This document shows, in pieces, positions 8,391 through 15,222 of a DNA stretch of 64,000 nt. Both the position numbers and the translations under genes were made by a program. A model generated the notes under the pieces. That model did not search any database, was not told where the DNA came from, and worked only from the letters and a program-made list of their open reading frames with translations. Every line of letters starts with the position of its first letter. The first letter of the stretch is position 1. Origin of the DNA: Adlercreutzia caecimuris B7 (GTDB taxonomy: Bacteria > Actinomycetota > Coriobacteriia > Coriobacteriales > Eggerthellaceae); contig NZ_KE159646.1 of NCBI RefSeq assembly GCF_000403355.2, forward strand, positions 2,159,561 to 2,223,560, written 5' to 3'.

Positions 8391-9540
8391 CACCCTGGCC
8401 ATCGTTCGCCGTATTCTCACGCAGTTCGCGCTCGATAAGCGCACGCTGGCGCTGCTGTTCGTGGCGCCTCTTGTGGTGCTGTGGCTGCTGTCAGTCATTC
8501 TCGGCGCCGACACCGTGGGGCCCAAAATCGCTACCGTGAACCTGCCCACCGAGTTCCAAACGCAGCTCGAGCAGATCGATGCGCGCATAACCGAGACCGA
8601 TGCCGACGAGGCAAGCGCGCTGCTGGCCGACAACGACGTGGCAGCCGTTCTGTCCATGGAAGGCGACCGCACGCTGAAGGTGGAACTGGAAGGCGCCGAT
8701 TCCCACGAAGTCGGCAGCCGTACTCGCCATATGCGCCGAAGCCTTGGGCGAGGGGCGCGGAGAGGCAGCCGACGAGATGGAAGCCACTATCGCCGATAAG
8801 CGAGCAGAAGTGGAAGAGGCCATCGACGGGGCGAACCAACAGCGCGAAGAGGCCCGAACAGCACTGGAGGGCGTAACGATCTCGATGCCCGCTGAGGCGC
8901 GCGCCGGTCTCGCCGAGGCACTGGGAGGCCTCTTCGACGACGATGCGGCGTTGAGCTTTTCAACCGAAGATCTTTCGATGAATGCGAGCAACTACCTGCC
9001 TATAGAAGACATGGAGACCGCTTACCTGCACGGCAACGAGGACTGGCGCATGTTCGATTGCTACGGGCCCGTGTTCATCGGCATCTTCCTGTGCGTGTTC
9101 ACATTCATCACCAGCGGCATGTCGCTTGTCACCGAGCGCATGGGCGGCACCATGACGCGCTTTCTCGCCACGCCGGTGAAAGCCGGGCAGATCCTCGGCG
9201 GCTACACGCTGGCCTTCGGGCTTCTGGCCTGCCTGCAATCGACCATCATTCTGTGGGTGGCGCTCACGTTCATCGGCTTTCCCAATGAAGGCAACGTGGG
9301 ACTGGTGGTGTTCACCTGCATAACCATGGCCATGGTGTCGGTGGCGCTCAGCCTTCTGGTGTCGGGCTTGGCACTACGCCGTTCCAAGTCATCCAGCTCA
9401 TTTTGTTGTTTGTCGTTCCGCAAATTCTGCTGTGTGGCGCGAACCTCGCCACCGTAGGGTTCGATCTCGCCATACTGTGGGGATCTCTCGCCCTATTCTT
9501 CACCCTGGCCGCCGCCAGTTTCCGCAAGAAGCGCGCGTGA
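8383..9540 (+). pseudogene. Degraded ABC-2 type permease subunit
   Basis: The N-terminus (FALDKRTLALLFVAPLVVLWLL) and C-terminal membrane region (YGPVFIGIFLCVFTFITSGM, then FLATPVKAGQILGGYTLAFG) are typical of ABC-2 drug/antibiotic export permeases. Two frame disruptions break it. Near 8700 one extra base shifts the frame: the other frame reads DPTKSAAVLAICAEALGEG onward. Near 9370 a second shift leads to PFQVIQLILLFVVPQILLCG and the last segment ending FRKKRA at 9540. Without the shifts it would be about 385 residues, normal for the family. With the ATPase and TetR remnants it forms one decaying exporter locus. Confidence 0.82.
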
Positions 9541-9620
9541 GCACCTTTCGCCTGCAAGATTCTCGATATTTCGAATGTGTCCAGCATTTCGAAGGCGCCC
9601 GCTTTTCGAATATCGCTCAA

Positions 9621-9769
9621 AATGCCAGTTAAGGGTCGAAATGGTCGCCGCACACAGAGACTCTCTGCCATTACGGGCCTGAAGTGGCAGAAAAATGCCA
9701 GTTGGAGGCAGGCATGGCAGAAGGGAGAATCCGCCGCTTGCCAAAGCAGGGTCGAACTGGCATTTTCTG
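9621..9769. repeat. Intergenic palindrome-rich repeat, copy B
   Basis: The second copy of the 150-bp element at 5051-5200, same orientation, roughly 75-80% identical by eye and best conserved over GCCTGAAGTGGCAGAAAAAT. It ends in GAACTGGCATTTTC, the inverse of its opening AATGCCAGTT, so the whole element can fold back on itself. Confidence 0.8.
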
Positions 9770-9785
9770 AGGAAAAGCAAGAAGA

Positions 9786-9806
9786 GGGCCGTCGCTGGGA
9801 CGGCCC
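9786..9806 (-). terminator. Probable terminator of nrdD
   Basis: A perfect 8-bp stem GGGCCGTC/GACGGCCC with a 5-nt loop lies about 50 bp past the nrdD stop codon. On the minus strand it is followed by TCTTCTTGCTTTTCC, a pyrimidine-rich but imperfect U-tract. Confidence 0.55.
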
Positions 9807-9854
9807 TAGGTGCTTGGGGTGCTCGCGAAGCTTGGGAGCTTGAGCGTGGCGCCG

Positions 9855-12197
9855 CTACTCGGCAGACTCCGGCATCGGTACTGCGTGCTTCACGCGCTGG
9901 CTCTCCTCGGCGCGCTTGGCGTCGTTGAAGCGGTCCAGGGTGCCCACCAGGTAGCCGGTGATGCGGCGGATGCGCTCGAAGGGCTGGTTGTGGGCGTCCT
10001 CCGAGCGGCCGCACTTCGGGCACACGTCCTCGATGATGCCGTTGTAGCCGCACACCGGGTCGCGGTCCACGGGGTGGTTCACGCTGCCATAGCCCATGCC
10101 GCAGTCCTTCATGTAGCGGATGACGCTCTCGAAGGCCTCCAGGTTGTCCGACGGATCGCCGTCCAGCTCGATGTAGCTGATGTGGCCGCCGTTGGTGAGC
10201 GCGTGGTAGGGCGCCTCCAGGGCGATCTTGTCGTAGGCGGAGATGTCGTAGTACACCGGCACGTGGAAGCCGTTGGTGTAGTAGTCGCGGTCGGTCACGC
10301 CGGGAATGACGCCGTAGCGCTCGCGGTCGATGCGCACGAAGCGGCCCGACAGACCCTCGGCAGGGGTGGCGATGAGCGAGTAGTTCATGCCGCGCTCCTG
10401 GGAGACGCGGTCGCAGTAGGAGCGCATATGGCCCACGATCTCCAGGCCCAGGCGCTGGGCCTCAGGCGACTGGCCGTGGTGCTGGCCGGTCAGCGCCACC
10501 AGGCACTCGGCCAGGCCGATGAAGCCGGTGGTCAGGGTGCCGTGCTTCAGCACGTCGCGCTGCACGTCGGTGGGAGAGAGCTTCTCGGAATCGATCCACA
10601 CGCCCTGGCCCATGAGGAACGGCGCGTTGTACACGTGCTTGCGGGCCTGAATCTCGAAGCGCTCGTCCAGCTGGCCGGTCACCAGTTGCAGCTTGGAATC
10701 GAGCAGGTCGAAGAACAGGTCGATGTCGCCCTTGGCGCGAATGGCCAGGCGGGGCAGGTTGATGGAGGTGAAGGACAGGTTGCCGCGGCCGGGCGTGACC
10801 TCGCGGTCGGGATCGTACACGTTGCCCATGACGCGGGTGCGGCAGCCCATGTAGGCGATCTCCGTCTCCGGGGTGCCCTTGTAGTACTGCGCGTTGAACG
10901 GCGCGTCCAGGAAGCTGAAGTTCGGGAACAGGCGCTTGGCCGAGCAGTGCATAGCCAGCTTGAACAGGTCGTAGTTCGGATCCTCGGGGTTGTAGTTCAC
11001 GCCTTCCTTCACGCGGAAAATCTGCACGGGGAAGATAGGGGTCTCGCCGGAGCCCAGGCCCTCCTCGGTGGCCAGCAGCATGTTCTTGATGACCATGCGG
11101 CCCTCAGGGCTTGTGTCCATGCCGTAGTTCACCGAGCTGAAGGGCGTCTGGGCGCCGGCGCGGGAGTGCATGGTGTTCAAGTTATGCACCAGGGCCTCCA
11201 TGGCCTGGAAGGTCTGGCGGTCGGTGTCGCGCGAGGCGTTCTTCTCGGCGTAGGCCACGATGCGGTCGGCCGTGGCCTCATCGGCGCCAGCCTCAACGAG
11301 GGCGGCCACCACGGCGGCGCGGAAATCGGCATCCATCTCCAGCGAGGCGATGGTGCCCGTCTCCTCCTCGATGCGAGCGAGGGTCTTCTCGGCAAAGTCG
11401 CGGTCGTCGGCGATGTCGGTCAGAAGGTCGATACCCTCGGCGATGTGCTTCTTGAACAGACGGCGGTAGGTCTTGCGCACACCCACGGCCAGGCCGTAGT
11501 CGAAGTCGCAGACGGACTGGCCGCCGTGCTGGTCGTTCTGGTTCGACTGGATGGCAATGCAGGCCAGGGCCGCGTAGCTGGAAATGTCGTTGGGCTCGCG
11601 CAGCACGCCGTGGCCGGTGGAGAAGCCGCCCTTGAACAGCTTGCGAAGCTCGATCTGGCAGCAGGTGGTGGTCAGGGTGTAGAAGTCCATGTCGTGGATG
11701 TGGATATCGCCCTCGCGGTGGGCCTTGGCGTAGCGCGGGTCGATGACGCACATCTCGTAGAACTGCTTAGCAGATTCCGAGCCGTACTTCAGCATGGTGC
11801 CCATGGCGGTGTCGGCGTCGATGTTGGCGTTCTCGCGCTTCATGTCGGAATCGGCGGCCTTGGAGAAGGTGATGTCCTTCAAAGTCTGGATGAGGCGAGA
11901 GTTCACGTCGCGCACGCGGCTGCGCTCGGCGCGATACAGGATGTAGGCCTTGGCGGTCTGCACGAAGCCGGATTCGATGAGGGTCTCCTCCACCAGGTCC
12001 TGCACGCCTTCCACCGTGGGGGTGCCCTCGATGGCGCCGCTCTCAAGCTTCTCGACGACCGTCGCGGCGATCTGCTCGGCGGTGGCGCGATCCTGCATGG
12101 CCGCACAGGCCTGGAACGACTTCTCCACTGCATCGGCGATCTTCTGGGGGTGGAACTCCGCCGTGCGCCCGTCGCGCTTGATGATGGTCTTGAGCAT
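9855..12197 (-). CDS. nrdD: Anaerobic (class III) ribonucleoside-triphosphate reductase
   Basis: Reduces ribonucleoside triphosphates to deoxyribonucleotides without oxygen, using a glycyl radical installed by NrdG. The 780-residue length is normal. An N-terminal ATP-cone (KRDGRTAEFHPQKIADAVEK) covers about residues 1-95 and the glycyl-radical motif RITGYLVG lies near the C-terminus. The C-terminal zinc site shows PVCGYNG and CPKCG, only three of the usual four cysteines; the expected first Cys is Asp (D-P-V-C). The ATG start is preceded by GGAAGT. No nrdG follows; the downstream sequence is a terminator and a repeat, so the activase gene must be elsewhere. NrdR-type boxes lie about 170 bp upstream. 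A 376-bp internal part (10352-10727) is duplicated in the chimeric ORF near 4.1-4.5 kb. Confidence 0.97.
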   Translation of the reverse strand: MLKTIIKRDGRTAEFHPQKIADAVEKSFQACAAMQDRATAEQIAATVVEKLESGAIEGTPTVEGVQDLVEETLIESGFVQTAKAYILYRAERSRVRDVNSRLIQTLKDITFSKAADSDMKRENANIDADTAMGTMLKYGSESAKQFYEMCVIDPRYAKAHREGDIHIHDMDFYTLTTTCCQIELRKLFKGGFSTGHGVLREPNDISSYAALACIAIQSNQNDQHGGQSVCDFDYGLAVGVRKTYRRLFKKHIAEGIDLLTDIADDRDFAEKTLARIEEETGTIASLEMDADFRAAVVAALVEAGADEATADRIVAYAEKNASRDTDRQTFQAMEALVHNLNTMHSRAGAQTPFSSVNYGMDTSPEGRMVIKNMLLATEEGLGSGETPIFPVQIFRVKEGVNYNPEDPNYDLFKLAMHCSAKRLFPNFSFLDAPFNAQYYKGTPETEIAYMGCRTRVMGNVYDPDREVTPGRGNLSFTSINLPRLAIRAKGDIDLFFDLLDSKLQLVTGQLDERFEIQARKHVYNAPFLMGQGVWIDSEKLSPTDVQRDVLKHGTLTTGFIGLAECLVALTGQHHGQSPEAQRLGLEIVGHMRSYCDRVSQERGMNYSLIATPAEGLSGRFVRIDRERYGVIPGVTDRDYYTNGFHVPVYYDISAYDKIALEAPYHALTNGGHISYIELDGDPSDNLEAFESVIRYMKDCGMGYGSVNHPVDRDPVCGYNGIIEDVCPKCGRSEDAHNQPFERIRRITGYLVGTLDRFNDAKRAEESQRVKHAVPMPESAE
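10352..10727 (-). repeat. Duplicated internal segment of nrdD (source copy)
   Basis: The segment shared with 4076-4451. It encodes DIDLFFDLLDSK through SLIATPAEGL of NrdD. Within this intact gene the flanks are continuous, so this is the parental copy. Confidence 0.92.
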
Positions 12198-12366
12198 AAC
12201 CGCTGTACTTCCTTTCGTCTGTCACGTTTCCGCGCTGTGCCAACCACAACATGCAGAAGCCCGGCAATGTTTTCCCCACTGCCAGACTTCCGAAACTCCT
12301 GAGGGGTAAACCTGCGTTTCGCAATGTTTTGCGCACATGCTTTCCACAGGTTATTCACCAGCAGAA

Positions 12367-12414
12367 CCACTATATATTGTGTTAATAGGTTCATTTGGCG
12401 GATACATATAGTAC
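12367..12414. promoter_or_regulatory. Tandem NrdR-type boxes upstream of nrdD
   Basis: CCACTATATATTGTGT at 12367-12382 fits the NrdR palindrome consensus (acaCwAtATaTwGtgt) at 15 of 16 positions. A weaker second site, core ATATAGTA, lies at about 12399-12414, exactly 32 bp (three helical turns) away centre to centre, the spacing typical of paired NrdR boxes. The surrounding 12300-12490 is unusually AT-rich and probably contains the nrdD promoter. No gene is visible in 12198-12611. Confidence 0.6.
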
Positions 12415-12611
12415 TCGCCAATGTGTTCGAGTTCAACCGAACAAGTTGTGTTTTTAGTTATTTGAAAACTACAGAAGTTTTTTCGATGAGAGGTGACGAA
12501 GCGTCAGCAGCGCAGGTTACCTTCGCGGCGGCTACTCAGATTTTCGGAATCGAAAGGACACAGCGAGCGCGGGGCCCTCAGGCGCGCCCCGCGCATGGGC
12601 CGCAGGGGCGG

Positions 12612-13538
12612 CTACTCCACCGCTACGTCCTGGCCCGCCACCGCAGCCGCGAGGACGCCGGTGTAGGCCGGCGTAGCATTCCCCGCAGCGCGGAGGAACT
12701 GCACGCCCGCGGCGCGCAGGTCGGCCGCAGCGGCCACCATGGTGTCGGGGACATAATAAGGATTCTCCGGCGTGGGGCCCTGCCGACGGTCGTTGCGGTC
12801 GCGCACCGCGAGAGTCGCCATGATGCAGAGGTCGGCGCCCTGGGTTCCGAGCGTCTCGCGTACGGTGGCGGCCAGGGCGGCAGCATCGGCAGGGGCGGAA
12901 AGCGTGGCGAATCCGGCCACCGAGGCCCCGAACTCGGCCATGACGGCCACCGCTTCGGCCAGCGTTCCCCGGCCCGAGGCCAGCGTTCCCCGGCCCGAGG
13001 CCAGCATGCCGCCGGCGGTCACGTCCACCGAGGCGAAAACCGGAGCATCGCTTACCTTGCGCAGCCCCATAAGCGCGCATTTCAGGTCATCGACTGTCGT
13101 GAAGCCATTCAGGAAGAAAGCGTCGAAATCGGCCGGGCCGAACAGACTCGCGGCGCGGGCGTACTGATCGCGGTTCTCCACAAGCGACCCCTTCGACGAG
13201 GGATCGAGCGGCAACCCGCACGGCGCGATCTCCACGAGAAGGTGCTGGGGCTTGAAACTGCGCGGGATAGCCACCGCCGCGCGAGCCAGCTTCTCGGCGG
13301 CGTCTTCCATCCCCAAAGCCGTCAGACGGGCCGGAGCGAAATCGGCCACGGGGGCAACAAGGCACTGGGGCCCCGCCGCGGTTTCCAGGCGATAGGCATC
13401 CTCGATGGTCTCGGGCTCCAACAAAACGGCGAGGGCCTGATCGCGTGCGTCCTCGATACCTTGGCGACGCAAAGCCGCCTGCACGGGAGAAGCGACAACG
13501 AGCATATCTTTGAAGAAGCGCAGGGCGATATCGGCCAT
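12612..13538 (-). CDS. Homocysteine S-methyltransferase-fold protein lacking the zinc-binding cysteines
   Basis: A 308-residue TIM-barrel protein resembling the homocysteine-binding module of MetH/BhmT enzymes. Family landmarks include APARLTALGMEDAAEKLARA (normally N-x-F-x-x-x-x-x-x-L followed by the same Leu/Gly pattern) and the late TP of the zinc motif. The catalytic zinc ligands are gone: where the family has G-x-N-C it has GFAT, and where it has GGCCGTTP it has RAAGNATP. Methyl transfer to homocysteine is therefore unlikely, and a binding or regulatory role is inferred. A 21-bp tandem duplication gives ASGRGTLASGRGTL in the middle. The start at 13538 is chosen because GGAAAGGA lies just upstream. 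No methionine-pathway neighbour is present. Confidence 0.7.
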   Translation of the reverse strand: MADIALRFFKDMLVVASPVQAALRRQGIEDARDQALAVLLEPETIEDAYRLETAAGPQCLVAPVADFAPARLTALGMEDAAEKLARAAVAIPRSFKPQHLLVEIAPCGLPLDPSSKGSLVENRDQYARAASLFGPADFDAFFLNGFTTVDDLKCALMGLRKVSDAPVFASVDVTAGGMLASGRGTLASGRGTLAEAVAVMAEFGASVAGFATLSAPADAAALAATVRETLGTQGADLCIMATLAVRDRNDRRQGPTPENPYYVPDTMVAAAADLRAAGVQFLRAAGNATPAYTGVLAAAVAGQDVAVE

Positions 13539-13840
13539 GGGAATTCCTTTCCGCAAAAGTTTTCCCATCTATGATACAGGAAGCGGTCGAAGATTTTCTG
13601 GAAGCTCTACCGAGGGCGAGCGGCACGCTGAACGGCGCAAACGGCGACTTGTTCGCCCAAGATGACAGTTCGCCGCCAAATTTGCGCCGTTCTCTTGGAG
13701 AGGCGATACACATTCTGGACGCGAAAACAAGTCTTGCTTTATTATTCGTATCAGCGATTTGGAAGTTCCCCTGCTTCCATCGCTCTGCTTCAATCCCCTT
13801 GAAAGCAGATGCGGCACTCGATGCCGCTACCCCCTCCTCC

Positions 13841-13871
13841 GGCGCGGTGAGGCACCCCTCCTCACCGCGCC
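13841..13871. terminator. Strong hairpin, possible terminator
   Basis: A perfect 12-bp stem GGCGCGGTGAGG/CCTCACCGCGCC with a 7-nt loop, followed on the plus strand by ACTTCTTTTCTC. It lies in the roughly 890-bp stretch 13539-14428, which holds no supportable gene, only this and other hairpins. Confidence 0.4.
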
Positions 13872-14030
13872 ACTTCTTTTCTCTGCGATCTTCGCTGGGG
13901 TTCGCGAGGGCTTCCTTAACGGTCTTCGCAATGACGGGCTTCGCCGCCACGACGGCGCGAACCCGGTGGCGCACCGCTGTAGCGGGGCGCACCCCTTCGA
14001 GCGATGTCGAATGCTCGCGACGATGAGCAC

Positions 14031-14066
14031 GCCGGCAGGACAGTGATCGGTCCTGCCGGCATTTTT
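14031..14066 (+). terminator. Rho-independent terminator-like hairpin
   Basis: An 11-bp perfect stem GCCGGCAGGAC/GTCCTGCCGGC with an 8-nt loop is followed by ATTTTTGC on the plus strand. No plus-strand gene precedes it closely, so it may end a small RNA transcript or be a relic. Confidence 0.5.
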
Positions 14067-14174
14067 GCTACATAGAAACTTCGCCGACGCTCGCAAGGGC
14101 CCTCAGCTCGTGCCCATCGGTCGCGCATGGTAGTTGCACAAATCGCCGCGAAATTTGCGTTGATGCATCTAATG

Positions 14175-14220
14175 AGTCGATATGTACAGGTTGATCGCGA
14201 AAAACCTGTACATATCGACT
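14175..14220. repeat. 18-bp perfect inverted repeat
   Basis: AGTCGATATGTACAGGTT is separated by 10 nt from its exact reverse complement. There is no U-tract, so a classical terminator is unlikely. The content is AT-richer than its surroundings. It is followed within 25 bp by another long palindrome. Confidence 0.8.
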
Positions 14221-14244
14221 GTTTTCGAGCATTTGGAACCCTGA

Positions 14245-14306
14245 GACCTGTGCAAATCACCCAAAAAAGTGCATCGGTGCACGTTTTGGGCCGATTTGCA
14301 CAGGTC
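14245..14306. repeat. Long nested palindrome
   Basis: Outer arms GACCTGTGCAAATC/GATTTGCACAGGTC match perfectly over 14 bp. Inside, CCCAAAA and GTGCA pair with TGCAC and TTTTGGG. Both this and the 14175-14220 palindrome contain ACCTGT at an arm end, suggesting members of one repeat family. No coding function is apparent. Confidence 0.75.
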
Positions 14307-14428
14307 AAACCTTTGCCGTATGCGAAAGAACATTCCAGTGAGCTCGGCGAATCTCACAGACCCGCCGCAACTGGGAGTGTAGGCCCCGCCGTAGCTGGCG
14401 GGCCAACTGCGACCGCAACCTCTGCGGC

Positions 14429-15019
14429 TTACTCCTCGGCGGCACACCCGCAGCCGCAGGATTCGCCGGCCGCATGATCGTGGGCACCGCAGCACTCGTC
14501 GCCGGCATCTTCCCCATCGTCCCCAGCGGCGGCGTACTTCTCGTCGATCTCGTCGGCGGCGTAGGCCACCGGCTCCTTCAGGGCCTCCATGAAATTCGGA
14601 GCCTCGCCGATGTAGGCCGGCTCGGACTCGAAGGTGAAGTTGCCATCGTCGTCGACCGTATACAGATAGGCCACGGCGTACCCCGTGTCGGCACCGGGTT
14701 GGCCGCCTTCGGCGATGATGGCGTCCTTCACACCGTCGTCAGTCTCGATGTAGCCGTCGTAGCAGAAGGCGTAGCCGCCGGCGCCGCGAGCGCCGCGGAC
14801 GTTGGCCTCGGCGGCGGTGAAGCACTCCTCGGCGTTCTCGCCGGGATGGGTTTCCAAGAACAAGTTGTCCTTCACGATAAGCGCGGTGAAAGGAACGAGG
14901 TCTTCGCCGCCTTGCAGCTTCTCCTTGCCCTCGTCCAGGGCGAACACGAGCACCCGCTCGAGCTCCTCGGGAATCTCGGGAACATCGGTGCTGTCGTTCT
15001 CGATAGTACGGTCGGCCAC
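14429..15019 (-). CDS. Hypothetical acidic protein with Cys/His-rich C-terminal tail
   Basis: A 196-residue acidic cytosolic protein of unknown function. The body (residues about 15-165) looks globular, with recurring aromatic/acidic strands (YAFCYDGYIETDDGVKDAII, AVAYLYTVDDDGNFTFESEP). The last 25 residues contain DECCGAHDHAAGESCGCGC, a likely metal-binding tail. The start is a GTG with an excellent AAAGGAGG site 7 bp upstream. The gene is monocistronic and divergent from the YhgE/Pip pair. A metal storage or chaperone role is conceivable, but nothing beyond the tail supports it. Confidence 0.75.
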   Translation of the reverse strand: MADRTIENDSTDVPEIPEELERVLVFALDEGKEKLQGGEDLVPFTALIVKDNLFLETHPGENAEECFTAAEANVRGARGAGGYAFCYDGYIETDDGVKDAIIAEGGQPGADTGYAVAYLYTVDDDGNFTFESEPAYIGEAPNFMEALKEPVAYAADEIDEKYAAAGDDGEDAGDECCGAHDHAAGESCGCGCAAEE

Positions 15020-15222
15020 GGCGGGCCTCCTTTCTCAGTTGGGAATGCGGCGCGGCGTCGTTGCCAGCACCGGCGCTCCTTGATGCATGCCCGCAGTGTA
15101 CCGCAGCTTCCTTGACTGGTCGGCCACAAGGCGTTGACAAACGGGCGGTGCGCCCCAACCAATCGATGAGGGCGAAGATAATTTTCGACAATATACTAGT
15201 AGGTCGGGAAGTCTTGGCACTC

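Noticed and set aside
9493-10053. Short frames running through the intergenic repeats (here and at 4913-5346)
   Set aside because: Both repeat copies give similar-looking peptides in several frames, which is explained by the shared DNA repeat and not by coding conservation.
9810-12302. 830-codon open frame on the plus strand opposite nrdD
   Set aside because: It is the antisense shadow of nrdD; composition is Val/Ala/Gly/Leu/His-rich with no domain, and nrdD is unambiguous.
12568-12595. GCGCGGGGC/GCCCCGCGC stem as terminator of the homocysteine-methyltransferase-like gene
   Set aside because: No T-tract on the minus strand; kept only as a weak GC-rich stem.
13571-14026. 151-codon plus-strand frame in the gene desert
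   Set aside because: No family, low-complexity composition, interrupted by strong hairpins; probably non-coding.
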